A stretch of 64,000 bases of DNA from Gemmatimonadota bacterium. GTDB lineage: Bacteria > Gemmatimonadota > Gemmatimonadetes > Longimicrobiales > Gaopeijiaceae. Positions within the stretch are counted from its first letter, which is position 1; each line of letters begins with the position of its first letter. The stretch lies in NCBI GenBank assembly GCA_022826005.1, contig JAJDVT010000063.1, positions 1 through 64,000 on the forward strand, given 5' to 3'. This document shows positions 32,475 to 42,430 of this stretch, in pieces. The translations under genes were made by a program, and so were the position numbers. The notes beneath the pieces are model-generated. The model was given only the letters and a program-made list of their open reading frames with translations. It ran no database searches and was not told where the DNA came from.

Positions 32475-33638
32475 TTAGGGCCTGACCGCCGGGAGGATAC
32501 GCTGCTGCAGCGCCATCCAGCTGGACATCTCGACCTGCTGGTGGAGTGTCCAGCCGTTGAAGACCGAGACGAGGTCGTACTCGGGGACGACGTGGAGGAA
32601 CTGTCCCCCGTATCCGTTGGCCGCGAAGATCTTCGTCTCGCCGTTCTCCTGGGAGGGGACCCACCACTGGTATCCGTATCCGGGTTCGGTGACGACGGGA
32701 GAGGTCGAGGTCCTCACCCACTCCTCCGAGACGACCTGCCGGCCATTCCATTCTCCGTCCCGTAGCATCAGATAGCCGATCCGGGCGAGGTCGTGGGTGG
32801 CAAGGTACAGTCCACCCTCCGAATCGGCCTCGCCGCCAGGCGTGATCTTCCAGTAGTAGTTGTCGATTCCGATGGGACCGAAGAGGTGCTCTTCCGCCCA
32901 GGCGTCGATGCGCTGCCCGGTGGCTTCCCGCAGGATCCGTCCCAGCAGGACGCTGACCCCGTCGTTGTAGTCGAAGCGCGTACCGGGGGCCGTGCCGACG
33001 GGACGTCCGACCACGTACTCGATCCAGGCGTCGCTGGCCTCGAGTTCGACGGTGGGGTGCGTCTCGTCATCGTAGGTCTGCCCGGGGACCGCCCAGTCGA
33101 TGCCGCTGCGCATGGTGAGGAAGTCCTCGACCGTCGCCCCGGCGCGCCTGGGGTCGGTCAGGTCGGGGCTGTAGGCTTCCAGGAAGGGCCAGGCGGCGAC
33201 GGCCACGCCGGGGATGTGCCCCGCGTCGACCGCAATGCCGAAGGCCACCGACATGACGCTCTTGGTCACCGACTGCAGCGAATGGAAGTCGGTGTCCCGG
33301 TAGTAGGGATGCCAGGCAGGGTGGTCGTAGTTGTATTGATGTTCGGTCGTGTCCTCCTGCTCGGACAGGAGCTCCGCATAGCGCTCGGAGTGGTCCCAAC
33401 GATGGTCGGCGATCACGCGGCCGTTGCGGATGAGGAGGAAGTGGTCGATGAGCCCGTACCGCCCTGCGTCGATGTCCGCGACCAGCGAATCTATCGCAGC
33501 CGGATCGACGCCCTCCGCCTCCGGGGTCGAGACGGGCCACTCGGCGCCCGGCGCGCCGCCCCGGCTCCCGGAGTCGCCGGATCCGCAGCCGGCCGCGGCC
33601 AGCGCAAGGACCACCAGGACGAATCGCCGGCTGACCAC
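32475..33638 (-). CDS. Serine hydrolase of the class C beta-lactamase family, lipoprotein
   Basis: A 387-residue exported hydrolase. The signal VVSRRFVLVVLALAAAGCG ends in a lipobox with lipidated Cys. The active-site S-x-x-K is SVTK (in QSVTKSVMSVAFG, about residue 140). DYNDG near residue 235 is the counterpart of the Y-x-N motif. GYQWW and GYGGQ occur towards the C-terminus. Such proteins are usually esterases or D-amino peptidases rather than resistance enzymes. The GTG at 33638 gives the ideal lipoprotein start, although its GGAG is unusually close. An ATG at 33716 would add a 26-residue leader. Its stop codon lies in the flank of the MITE-like element. Confidence 0.85.
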   Translation of the reverse strand: MVSRRFVLVVLALAAAGCGSGDSGSRGGAPGAEWPVSTPEAEGVDPAAIDSLVADIDAGRYGLIDHFLLIRNGRVIADHRWDHSERYAELLSEQEDTTEHQYNYDHPAWHPYYRDTDFHSLQSVTKSVMSVAFGIAVDAGHIPGVAVAAWPFLEAYSPDLTDPRRAGATVEDFLTMRSGIDWAVPGQTYDDETHPTVELEASDAWIEYVVGRPVGTAPGTRFDYNDGVSVLLGRILREATGQRIDAWAEEHLFGPIGIDNYYWKITPGGEADSEGGLYLATHDLARIGYLMLRDGEWNGRQVVSEEWVRTSTSPVVTEPGYGYQWWVPSQENGETKIFAANGYGGQFLHVVPEYDLVSVFNGWTLHQQVEMSSWMALQQRILPAVRP

Positions 33639-33767
33639 CTCCGAGTTGGCTCCACGACCTCCCGGATGGCCGGCCGGTGAACGCAAACCGCAGCTGCCGC
33701 CGATTCGTGTCGCCATCGCAGCCCCCCGTGTCCTGAGTGTACCGGCCCGCCCGGAAACCGGATTGAG

Positions 33768-35609
33768 TCAATCTGCGTGACCCTGGTCCGACGAAGCTTC
33801 CCCGCGCGTTGCGATCACTGCGAGGAAATCCGGTCCGTAGCGGCGTAACTTCGTGTCCCCCACACCGGTGAGTTGTGAGAAATCATCGGGCGTGCCGGGG
33901 CGGCGCGCAACCATTTCGCGGAGCGTCGAGTCGTGGAAGATCACGTACGGCGGCACCCCCTGGGCGGCAGCGAGTTCCGTACGGCGCTTGCGCAGCGCCT
34001 CCCAGAGCGCCTCGTCCCAGGTGGCTGGATCAAGGCGTGGGTCCGGCTCCTTGCGCCGGGGGCGCGGTCTCGTGGCCGCGGGGCGGACATCACGGCGCAT
34101 AAGCACCTCGACGTCGCCCCGGAGCACGGGCCAGCTGTCACCGGTGAGGCGGATCGAGCCGTACCCCTCCACATCGACGTTCAGCAGTCCGCGGGCGACC
34201 AGCTGCCGAAAGACCGAACGCCACTCGTAGGGGCCGAGGTCGTCACCCACGCCGTAGGTCGGCAGCCGGTCGTGTCCGAAGCGGCGGATGCGTTCGGTGT
34301 CGCGTCCCCGGAGCACGTCGATCAGGTAGGCGGCGCCGAAGCGCTGGCCGGTGCGGTACACGCACGACATCGCCTTGCGGGCCGCCTCGGTGGCGTCCCA
34401 GGTCGTGACCGGCGTGAGACAGTTGTCGCAGTTGCCGCAGTCCTCCGGCGCATCTTCCGCGAAATACGCGAGCAGGGTCCGGCGCCGGCAGGCGGCAAGT
34501 TCGCAGTAGCCGAGCATCGCGTCGAGCTTGCGCAGCTCCACCCGCTTGCGGGCGTCGCCGGCCTCCGAGTTTTCCACCATGTGGCGGAGCGTTACCACCT
34601 CCTGCAGCCCGTAGACCATCCAGGCGTCGGCGGGCTCTCCGTCGCGTCCCGCCCGGCCGGTCTCCTGGTAATAGGCCTCGATGCTCTTCGGGAGGTCCAG
34701 GTGGGCGACGAAGCGCACGTCCGGCTTGTCGATCCCCATGCCGAAGGCGATGGTCGCCACGATCACGACCCCGTCGTCACGCTGGAAGCGGTCCTGATGG
34801 CGCTGCCGGGTCCCCCCGGAGAGCCCCGCGTGGTACGGCAGCGCGTCGACGCCCTGGCCCCGGAGCCACTCGGCGGTATCGTCCACGCGCCGGCGCGACA
34901 GGCAGTAGACGATCCCGGCGTGGCCGCGGTGGCGATCCTCCAGGAAGCGCAGGAGCTGCTGCCGGGCGCGGTTCTTCGGCACGACCGCGTAGCGGATGTT
35001 GGGGCGGTCGAAGCCGCTGACGAACATGGGAGCGCGGCCCAGGCCGAGGCGGCGCACGATCTCGCGCCGGGTGGGCTCGTCGGCTGTCGCGGTCAGCGCG
35101 ATGCGGGGGACTTCGGGGAAGCGGTCGTGCAGCGCCGAGAGCTGCAGGTATTCGGGGCGGAAGTCGTGGCCCCACTGGGAGACGCAATGTGCCTCGTCGA
35201 TGGCGAACAGGGCCAGGCGGGTGCGCGCGAGGAGGTCCAGGGTGCGTTCGCCCAGCAGGCGCTCGGGGGCGACGTAGAGCAGGTCCAGCCGGCCGTTCGC
35301 CACCGCGGCCTCGACCTCCAGCACCTCCTGGTAGGAGAGGGTCGAGTTGAGGCACGCAGCCCGCACCCCCGTCTGGCGAAGCCCCTCCACCTGGTCCCGC
35401 ATGAGTGCGATGAGCGGCGAGACCACCACCCCCACCCCGTCGCGCACGATCGCCGGAATCTGGTAGCAGAGGGACTTGCCGCCACCGGTGGGCATGAGGA
35501 CCAGGCTGTCGCCGCCGGACACCGTGTGCTCGATGACGGCCTCCTGCTGGCCAAGGAAGGCGGGATAGCCGAATACCCGCTGGAGGACTTCGTGGATGTC
35601 ATGGGTCAT
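33768..35609 (-). CDS. recQ: ATP-dependent DNA helicase RecQ
   Basis: A 613-residue superfamily 2 helicase for recombination and fork repair. Walker A is PTGGGKS (residues 40-46), motif II is DEAH in [16 protein letters not shown], and motif VI ends [10 protein letters not shown]. The RecQ-Ct zinc site (CELAACRR ... DCGNCDNC) and winged helix follow, and an HRDC domain closes the protein ([24 protein letters not shown]). I chose the ATG at 35609 for the family start [14 protein letters not shown]. It is of full length. Confidence 0.96.
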   Translation of the reverse strand: MTHDIHEVLQRVFGYPAFLGQQEAVIEHTVSGGDSLVLMPTGGGKSLCYQIPAIVRDGVGVVVSPLIALMRDQVEGLRQTGVRAACLNSTLSYQEVLEVEAAVANGRLDLLYVAPERLLGERTLDLLARTRLALFAIDEAHCVSQWGHDFRPEYLQLSALHDRFPEVPRIALTATADEPTRREIVRRLGLGRAPMFVSGFDRPNIRYAVVPKNRARQQLLRFLEDRHRGHAGIVYCLSRRRVDDTAEWLRGQGVDALPYHAGLSGGTRQRHQDRFQRDDGVVIVATIAFGMGIDKPDVRFVAHLDLPKSIEAYYQETGRAGRDGEPADAWMVYGLQEVVTLRHMVENSEAGDARKRVELRKLDAMLGYCELAACRRRTLLAYFAEDAPEDCGNCDNCLTPVTTWDATEAARKAMSCVYRTGQRFGAAYLIDVLRGRDTERIRRFGHDRLPTYGVGDDLGPYEWRSVFRQLVARGLLNVDVEGYGSIRLTGDSWPVLRGDVEVLMRRDVRPAATRPRPRRKEPDPRLDPATWDEALWEALRKRRTELAAAQGVPPYVIFHDSTLREMVARRPGTPDDFSQLTGVGDTKLRRYGPDFLAVIATRGEASSDQGHAD

Positions 35610-35742
35610 GGGGTGTTGGGACCCTGCCGCTCGTGGCGACATCGAGGGGGGCGGGCTTCTGCTGCAACCCGTAATCTAGGGGTCTTGGGTCAGCAATCCG
35701 TCAAGACGGCCCGGACCATGGATTCCATTCGGCGGCGGATTC

Positions 35743-36237
35743 CTACACCCCGAACTGGCGCAGGTGGTAGTCCAGGTGCATCCAGCAGATCATCCCCCAC
35801 TCCCTGCCCGAGAGGCGGCCGAAGACCGGGTGGACGCCCCACTTCCCCAGCGGGTCCTGGCTGCCGGTACGGACGACCATCGCGTGCAGGGCCACGATGT
35901 CTTCGAGCCAAATCCCCGGCGGCGTCCGCAGCGTCTCCGGTGGGGCCCCTACCCATCCCTTCGGCCACGGCAGCCAGTGGACCATCACGGTTCGAGCCGG
36001 GCGGAACCACAGCATGCCCCGGCCCACCGGGATTACCCTTCCGGCGATCCTGACCCGTAGAGGGGCGGGCTTGACGGGAAGGTCACCCACCGCCATGTGG
36101 AGATGATCGGTGACGTGACAGACCATCATCGCCGCCGTCATCGTGCCCCAGCGCCTGGGACTCTCGGGGCGGAGACGGTCGATCCGCACGTGAAGCGCCG
36201 ACCTTGACGACTCTCGCGCCAGTGTGTGGCGTGTCAT
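35743..36237 (-). CDS. DinB/DUF1569-like four-helix protein
   Basis: A 164-residue cytosolic protein of the DinB/DUF1569 type. The His pattern fits the metal site of this fold: CHVTDHLHMA (about residues 40-49) and HLDYHLRQFGV at the C-terminus. RWGTMTAAMMVCH is the usual helix-2 start. Members are thiol-dependent or metal-dependent transferases or have no known role. The start codon lies inside a palindrome (36232-36249), with no Shine-Dalgarno, so the message may be nearly leaderless and the gene operator-controlled. Confidence 0.8.
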   Translation of the reverse strand: MTRHTLARESSRSALHVRIDRLRPESPRRWGTMTAAMMVCHVTDHLHMAVGDLPVKPAPLRVRIAGRVIPVGRGMLWFRPARTVMVHWLPWPKGWVGAPPETLRTPPGIWLEDIVALHAMVVRTGSQDPLGKWGVHPVFGRLSGREWGMICWMHLDYHLRQFGV

Positions 36238-36249
36238 GTTTACATGACA
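36232..36249 (-). promoter_or_regulatory. Palindrome over the start codon of the DinB-like gene
   Basis: TGTCATG-TTTA-CATGACA has perfect 7-bp arms and spans the start codon. A second, overlapping pair, GACAT-N6-ATGTC (36246-36261), extends it. The spacing of GACAT/ATGTC half-sites resembles a repressor operator. Regulator unknown. Confidence 0.35.
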
Positions 36250-36265
36250 TCAAGTAATGTCTAGT

Positions 36266-39142
36266 TTACTTTTCTTCACCCGGCAGGCCCCCGGACCGGT
36301 CCAGTACCACGGGCGTCCCCAGCCCCAGCGCCTCGAGCCGTCCCAGCTGGGTGGCCGCGTCGCCCACGACGAGCCAGACCAGGTCGCCGCCCAGGTACCG
36401 CGCCGCCAGCTCGCGCACGCGCTCCACCGTCATGTCGCGCACGGTCTGTTCCTGCTGGAGCACGTAGTCCGGCGGGAAGCCGAAGTCGCTCACGGCCCGC
36501 ACCACCCCGAGCTTGGCGCCAAGCGTCTCGAAGGCGCGCGCGTTGGAACGCAGCAGAAAGCCCTGTGTGGCCGCCAGGTCCTCCTCGTCGAAGGTGGGGC
36601 CGTACGTCTCCAGCATGTCGCGTATGATCTCCAGCGACTCCAGGGTCACGTTGGAGCGCACCGAACTGCCGATGCTGAACGGCCCGGGATAGTGTCCTCC
36701 CTGAAAGCCGGACCCGACGCCGTAGGTGTACCCCTTGCCTTCGCGGAGCACCTGGGTGAGGTCGGATGCGAAGCCGCCGCCGCCCAGGCGGAAGTTCATG
36801 ACAGTGGCGGGGTGGTAGTCGTCGTCGGTGCGGGCCAGCGCCAGGTAGCCGATGTTGAGGACAGACTGGGCGGCGCCGGGAACGTCGATGAAGTACAGTC
36901 CCGCGCGGTCTGCTGACCACTGCGGGGGATCGGGGATGGTGGGCGCCGGGCGGTCCTCCCACCGCGAGGCCAGGGTGGCCAGCGGGGCGGTGGCCTCGGT
37001 GGGGGAAACCGCGCCTGCGACGAGGAAGGCGGCCGCGCCGGGGACCAGTGCCGAAGCGTGGTAGGCGCGAAGATCGTCCAGCGTGAGGGCGCCTATCCCT
37101 TCGGGCGTGCCGTAGGAGCTCTCCGCGAGGATGTGGTCGCCGTAGAGGAGACGGTTGAAGGCCTGCGAGGCGACCGCGGAGGGGTTCGCCTCGAGCCGCT
37201 GGATCAGGCTCATAACCCTCTGGCGCGCGAGTTCGAAGCGCGTGCTGTCGAAGCGCGGCTCCAGCAGGATCTCCTCGACCAGCGCCATGGTTTCGTCGTA
37301 GTTGCGGGCCATCACGCTCCCGGAAATGCTGAACCCCGTGTTCCCCGCCGACACGCTTAGCGAAGCGCCCAGGAGGTCTATCGCCTCTTCCAGTTCCTCC
37401 GCGGTGCGCTGGGCGGTGCCCTCCATCATGGTCTCGGCAAGGAGGTTTGCGACGCCGGTTCGTCCGGGGGCCTCGACGAGCATTCCACCCCGGAAGTCCA
37501 ACTCGAACTGGACCATTGGGGTTTCGCGGTCCTCGACGCCCAGAATCCGCAAGCCGTTGGCGAGCGTCTCGCGCCACACCTCCGGGGCACGGAAGGTCGG
37601 CGGCGGGCCGAAGGGCGGCTCGACCGAGCGGTCAAAGGATCCGCCCGGCGTGCGCTCCTCGCCCCGAACCACCGTGAACTCGGCTTCGGCCCCCTGGATG
37701 ATAGGCTCGATCACCACCTCGGCGCGCTCCGAGTCCCCCAGCGCCAGCTCCGCCTGGCCGCGCGGCACGAAGCTGCTCGCCACATGCGGCCGGTCCTTCA
37801 GGTAGGTCTCGTACACGCGCGTGACATCGTCCGCCGAGACGGCCAGAATCCGGCGGAGGTCCTCGCCCGCATATCCCGGATCGCCGGCGAAGATGGCGTA
37901 GTCGGCTAGCTGGAAGGCCTTGCCGATCGCACTGGACAGCCCGCGGTAGAATCCCGTCTCGGTCCCGGCCTTCACGCGCCTCAGCTCGGAGTCGGGCACC
38001 CCCTCCTCCTCGAAACGGCGGAGTCCCGCCTCAACGGCCGCCAGGAGGTCGTCGAGGTCGGTTCCCGCGTATCCGAGGGACTGGAAGTTGAACTGGCCCG
38101 CGAGTTCGTCCGCGCGGTGGAAGGTCGACACCTGCGGGGTCAGCTTCTCCTCTTCCACCAGGACCTTGTAGAGCGGGGTCGACTTGCCGTCGGTCAGCAG
38201 CTGCGACAGCACATCCAGGGCGTACGCGTCGGGGTGGTAGCGCGGGACGGTCGGCCAGGACAGGGTGAGGAGCGGGAGGTTTCCGAAGTTGTCCTCGTGG
38301 TAGAGGCGGCGCGTTTCGGCGAGCCGCACCTCGGGGGGGTCCGGGGTGGCGGGGGTCTCGCGTGCCGGGATCTCGCCGAAGTACTTGTCGATCCACGCCA
38401 TCGTCTGCTCTACATCGATGTCGCCCGCGACGACGAGGGTGGCGTTGCCCGGGGCGTACCAGCGCGTATGGAACTCCTTCGCGTCGGCCAGGGTGGCCGC
38501 GTCCAGGTCGGCAAGCGAGCCGATCACCTGCCAGCGGTAGGGATGCCCCTCCGGGTACATGGCCCGGTCGACCACGTATTCGTTGTGGCCGTACGGGCGA
38601 TTGTCCACGCCCTGCCGCTTCTCGTTCTTCACAACCTGCTTCTCCTTCGCCACCACCGACTCGGTAACGGTGTTGATGAAGAAGCCGAGCTTGTCGGCTT
38701 CGGCCCACAGCGCCTTCTCCAGGCCGTCAATGGGAACGACCTCGAAGTAGTTGGTGCGGTCCCGGCTGGTGGAGCCGTTGGTGGAGCTGCCGATCCGGGT
38801 CATCAGCCGGTCCAGCCCGCCGGAACCCAGATTCTCGGAGTCGAGGAAGAAGAGGTGCTCGAAGAGGTGCGCGAAGCCGGTTCTTCCCACCACCTCGCGG
38901 GCCGAGCCGACGTGGAAGGTCATCGCCAGCGCGGCGAGCGGATCCGAGTCGTCCACATGGAGGATGACTTCGAGCCCGTTCTCGAGCTCGAAGCGCTCGA
39001 AGGGAATCTCGAAGGCGTCTCCCGTGGCGGTCGAGTCCAGACCGCACGTCGCCAGGAAAACGACCGCGGACGCCACCGCGGAGGTCCGGGCCAATGCGTT
39101 CCTATTCCCTGTGTTTGGAGGTGATGATGTTTCTTTTGTCAT
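36266..39142 (-). CDS. Two-module M16 (pitrilysin/insulinase-type) zinc protease, lipoprotein
   Basis: A 958-residue exported protease. The N-terminus has a signal with lipobox-like FLATCG. The catalytic module holds HLFEH (H-x-x-E-H, about residues 82-86) in GFAHLFEHLFFLDS, followed by the second M16 domains (repeats at about 210-400, 460-640 and 680-880). The C-terminal half lacks the zinc motif, as usual for the two-module form. The ATG at 39142 is preceded by AGGGGAA. It degrades peptides in the periplasm. It is divergent from a TonB-dependent receptor gene across 151 bp, so shared control is possible. Confidence 0.92.
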   Translation of the reverse strand: MTKETSSPPNTGNRNALARTSAVASAVVFLATCGLDSTATGDAFEIPFERFELENGLEVILHVDDSDPLAALAMTFHVGSAREVVGRTGFAHLFEHLFFLDSENLGSGGLDRLMTRIGSSTNGSTSRDRTNYFEVVPIDGLEKALWAEADKLGFFINTVTESVVAKEKQVVKNEKRQGVDNRPYGHNEYVVDRAMYPEGHPYRWQVIGSLADLDAATLADAKEFHTRWYAPGNATLVVAGDIDVEQTMAWIDKYFGEIPARETPATPDPPEVRLAETRRLYHEDNFGNLPLLTLSWPTVPRYHPDAYALDVLSQLLTDGKSTPLYKVLVEEEKLTPQVSTFHRADELAGQFNFQSLGYAGTDLDDLLAAVEAGLRRFEEEGVPDSELRRVKAGTETGFYRGLSSAIGKAFQLADYAIFAGDPGYAGEDLRRILAVSADDVTRVYETYLKDRPHVASSFVPRGQAELALGDSERAEVVIEPIIQGAEAEFTVVRGEERTPGGSFDRSVEPPFGPPPTFRAPEVWRETLANGLRILGVEDRETPMVQFELDFRGGMLVEAPGRTGVANLLAETMMEGTAQRTAEELEEAIDLLGASLSVSAGNTGFSISGSVMARNYDETMALVEEILLEPRFDSTRFELARQRVMSLIQRLEANPSAVASQAFNRLLYGDHILAESSYGTPEGIGALTLDDLRAYHASALVPGAAAFLVAGAVSPTEATAPLATLASRWEDRPAPTIPDPPQWSADRAGLYFIDVPGAAQSVLNIGYLALARTDDDYHPATVMNFRLGGGGFASDLTQVLREGKGYTYGVGSGFQGGHYPGPFSIGSSVRSNVTLESLEIIRDMLETYGPTFDEEDLAATQGFLLRSNARAFETLGAKLGVVRAVSDFGFPPDYVLQQEQTVRDMTVERVRELAARYLGGDLVWLVVGDAATQLGRLEALGLGTPVVLDRSGGLPGEEK

Positions 39143-39293
39143 ACTCAATTCCCCTTTTTGTCTCATTTTCTCGGGCAGATTACCTGTGCGAAGTTGGTGG
39201 AACTGCCCCCAGCCCTTGCCGGAAGGTCTCGTGTTGCCCGACTGTGACGTGCAAGGCCGTGCCTTGAAAACCATCCAGGAAACGGAGGCTATC

Positions 39294-41807
39294 ATGAACG
39301 GATCCCTACCCCTCGCGCAACCCGGAAGCGTCTTGCCGCGCCTCCTCATCGTCCTCATTCTGCTTCGCCTCGCGGTTCCGGCACCGGCGTCCGCGCAGAT
39401 CCCGCCGGACACCGTGATGAATGTCGAGGGGATCGCCGTCGTCGTGGGTTCCCGGGCCGGGATCGCCGACCCCGCATCGCTGCCGGTCCCGGTGGACATC
39501 TACGGCTCGGAAGAGATCGCCCGGCTGGGCGAGGTCGACCTCGGGGAGATCCTGGGGCGCATCGCACCCTCATTCAACTCCGCCCGTCTCTCGGCCGGGG
39601 ACGGTGCCGCGCTCCACGTCGCCACGCTCAGGGGCATGAACGGCGACCAGATGCTGGTGCTGGTGAATGGAAAGCGGCGCCATCCGGCGGCATTCACCAA
39701 GGTGCTCGCCGCCGTGGGACAGGGGACGACCGGGACGGACTTGCGCGCAATCCCGCTTCACGCGATCAAGCGCATCGAGGTGCTGCGCGAGGGAGCCGCG
39801 TCGCAGTACGGCTCGGATGCGATTGCCGGCGTGATCAACGTCGTGCTCAAGGACGACTTCGACGGAGTTACGGCCTCGTCCTACCTGGGCCGCACCTCCC
39901 GGGGCGACGGCACGCGGCTGGTCACTTCCGCGAATGCGGGTGTCCCCCTGGCCGGTGGCTTTCTCAACCTCACGATGGAGGTGGCGCGGCAGGCGGCAGC
40001 CAACCGGGCGGGACAGGCGCCCACATGTTTCGGCCCCAACCCGGACTACGCGCCCTGCGCGGACGGCGGGAAGGTCATACAACTTCAGCGCAACGGCGAA
40101 CCCGACTATGACGGAGCTTCTTTCATGGCCAATGCGGCCGTGCCCCTGGGCGAGTCGTGGGAGTTGTACGCCTTCGGCGGGTACTCCGGTCGCGAAGCGG
40201 TCTCGGACGGTCTCTACCGCAAGGCCGACTGGGTCCCGCGCAGTGTTTCGTATGTCCACCCCGATGGCTTCTTCCCCGTCGAGGAGTCCGATTTGACGGA
40301 TGGTTCGGCCGTCGGCGGTCTGCGTGGACAACTCGGCGACTGGTCGGCAGACGTAAGCCTGGGCCTCGGACAGGGCCGGTTCGGATTCGGCGCCGCCAAC
40401 TCGATCAATCCGTCGTACGCGGCGGAGTATCTGGCCGCCAACCCGGGCGCGGGCGCAGCCGCCATCGCCGCCAACGCGGGTCCGACGGACGTCGACAGCG
40501 GATCTCTCAACGTCCGCCAGTGGACGCTCAACGCCGATGCCGCCCGGGAGCTGGAGTTCGGCGCGACCCCGGCCTTTCTGGCGGTGGGAGGAGCCTTCCG
40601 CCGTGATTCGTACTGGATGGAAGCCGGTGACCGGGCGTCGTGGGCCTGCGGACCGAGCGACACCCCGGGGAGCTTCCCGGCGGCGCATCACCTCAACATC
40701 GGCGGCAACGCCTACGCGAGTTGCGGCGTACAGGGCTATCCCGGGTACAGCCCGAGCTCGGCCGCGGCCAGCAACCGGGACCGGAACAGCTTCGGCGCCT
40801 ACGCCGACATGGAGCTGCGGCCTTCCGGCCGGACTCTCGTGAGTGGGGCACTTCGCTTAGAACAGTACAGCGACGCCGGCGCCTCGCTCACCGGCAAGCT
40901 GGCCGGGAGACTCGAGGTGGGAGTTCCCGGCGCCGCCCTGCGGGGTGCCGTGTCAACCGGCTTTCGCGCGCCCCGGCTGGCCCAGCGGGGATTCAACACA
41001 GTCGGCTTCGTCGGAGGCGGCGACGGCCTGGTCAGCGCCGGATTCCTCCCGGAGGGGGATCCGATCGCCTGTGGTGACTTCGACGCCTGCTCGCTCGGCC
41101 ACGAAACGTCCGCAAGCCTGACCGGCGGCTTCGTTTACGCGCCCGGCTCCGGGCTGCAGCTGTCAGCCGACTACTACCTTGTCTTGGTGCGCGATGCGAT
41201 CGCGCTTACCCAGTCGCTGACCCAGGCGCACGGTCTCCGCGCAGGCGCCCGGTTCCAGGGCCGTCCGGTCGACGCGGTGTCGTTCTGGACGAACGCCATC
41301 GACACCCGTACCCAGGGCTGCGACATCGTCGCCGACTGGCGGATCCGCGGAGCGAATTGGGGCGCAGCGGACCTGTCGGCCAGCTACCACTGGAACGAAA
41401 CCGAGATCACCGCCAACCGGAACCCGGACTTCATCGGCCCCACACAGGAGACCCTCATCGAGGATGCGCAGCCCGGACAGCGGATCGGCGCGAGCGCCGA
41501 TGTCCGCCTCGCCGCCGGTTTCGGAGCACGGATCAGCGTGAACCATATCGGCGAAGTCACCACCCCGTTCATCTTCGAGGAGGACGTGACGATCGAGGGG
41601 GCCGCCATCGCGGACGCGGAAGTCAGCTTCCGGATCGCGGAGCGCATCCGGCTGGGATTGGGCGCCAACAACTTCCTGGACAGGCTTCCCACCCGCCTGC
41701 CGGACGACCATGTGGCACAGCTGTGGTCGATGGACTACCCCTCCGAATCGCCGTACGGGATCGCCGGCCGCGTCCTTTACCTGCGGGTCGACGTGGCCGG
41801 GAACTGA
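39294..41807 (+). CDS. TonB-dependent outer membrane receptor
   Basis: An 837-residue receptor. The signal peptide ends near PASAQ. The plug domain has EIARLGEVDLGEILGRIAPSFN, LRGMNGDQMLVLVNGKRRH and the conserved EVLREGAASQYGSDAIAGVINVVLK. The 22-stranded barrel makes up the rest, and the last strand ends RVLYLRVDVAGN instead of the usual aromatic. GGAGG lies 5 nt from the ATG. Barrel loops include several Cys pairs (for example about residues 243-255). Siderophore, peptide or other substrate cannot be named. The divergent M16 protease hints at peptides, but only by position. Confidence 0.9.
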   Translation: MNGSLPLAQPGSVLPRLLIVLILLRLAVPAPASAQIPPDTVMNVEGIAVVVGSRAGIADPASLPVPVDIYGSEEIARLGEVDLGEILGRIAPSFNSARLSAGDGAALHVATLRGMNGDQMLVLVNGKRRHPAAFTKVLAAVGQGTTGTDLRAIPLHAIKRIEVLREGAASQYGSDAIAGVINVVLKDDFDGVTASSYLGRTSRGDGTRLVTSANAGVPLAGGFLNLTMEVARQAAANRAGQAPTCFGPNPDYAPCADGGKVIQLQRNGEPDYDGASFMANAAVPLGESWELYAFGGYSGREAVSDGLYRKADWVPRSVSYVHPDGFFPVEESDLTDGSAVGGLRGQLGDWSADVSLGLGQGRFGFGAANSINPSYAAEYLAANPGAGAAAIAANAGPTDVDSGSLNVRQWTLNADAARELEFGATPAFLAVGGAFRRDSYWMEAGDRASWACGPSDTPGSFPAAHHLNIGGNAYASCGVQGYPGYSPSSAAASNRDRNSFGAYADMELRPSGRTLVSGALRLEQYSDAGASLTGKLAGRLEVGVPGAALRGAVSTGFRAPRLAQRGFNTVGFVGGGDGLVSAGFLPEGDPIACGDFDACSLGHETSASLTGGFVYAPGSGLQLSADYYLVLVRDAIALTQSLTQAHGLRAGARFQGRPVDAVSFWTNAIDTRTQGCDIVADWRIRGANWGAADLSASYHWNETEITANRNPDFIGPTQETLIEDAQPGQRIGASADVRLAAGFGARISVNHIGEVTTPFIFEEDVTIEGAAIADAEVSFRIAERIRLGLGANNFLDRLPTRLPDDHVAQLWSMDYPSESPYGIAGRVLYLRVDVAGN

Positions 41808-41892
41808 GAGCACGGCAGGCGCCGGCCGGATGCCCGCGGCGTTTGTGGCGCCGCGGACACCCGGTCACGGCCGGGGCCGGTGGCCGCCGCCG

Positions 41893-42369
41893 CTAGGAAT
41901 GCCCGTGCACGTGCGCGTGCACCGGCCTTGTCACGAAGTCCGCATGACCGCTCCCGACCTCCCCGTGCATGAGCATGAAGGTGACGTCGGTCTCGCCCTC
42001 GGTTACCCCGTGCAGGTGCCCGCCAAACTCGCCCGGCGTGTCCTGCTCGAATTCGGCAATCGACTCGTCCTCTACATTGACTTCCAGGTAGAGCTCATCG
42101 TCCAGCGGGATCGGATCCCCGTCGTGGTCGACGAACCGGACGCTGATGTGGGGTGTCTCCTCGCCCACGTCGACCTCCATCTCGCCGGTCCAGCGCTGGG
42201 TTTCACCGTCGTACGACGCGATCACCTGGCCGCCCATCACGAGCTCGACACCCTCCGGCTCGGCGTGCTCCTCCTCGGGTTCCATCGTATCATCGCTGCA
42301 CCCCGCCAGAACCAGCGCCGTGAGCGTCATCAGCCCGATCAGTCCGTTTCCAACAGTCCTTGTGTTCAT
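41893..42369 (-). CDS. His-rich exported lipoprotein, third gene of a metal-uptake-like operon
   Basis: A 158-residue lipoprotein: MTLTALVLAGC is a clean lipobox with Cys24. The mature part is acidic at first (MEPEEEHAEPEG). It then has beta-type repeats (GGQVIASYDGETQRWTGEMEVDVGEE) and ends in a His cluster (HAHVHGHS), with further His in GGHLHGV and LMHGEVGSGH. The pattern suits periplasmic binding of zinc or copper. The gene lies 61 bp behind the ZnuD-like receptor, and an AAGAGGAAC ribosome site precedes it. I know no named family. The metal role is inferred from composition and neighbourhood. Confidence 0.75.
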   Translation of the reverse strand: MNTRTVGNGLIGLMTLTALVLAGCSDDTMEPEEEHAEPEGVELVMGGQVIASYDGETQRWTGEMEVDVGEETPHISVRFVDHDGDPIPLDDELYLEVNVEDESIAEFEQDTPGEFGGHLHGVTEGETDVTFMLMHGEVGSGHADFVTRPVHAHVHGHS

Positions 42370-42430
42370 TGTTCCTCTTCTCCAGAGTCCTGTCTGCTGT
42401 ACGTCTGTTCCTTGTGTAATTGTCGTCTCC

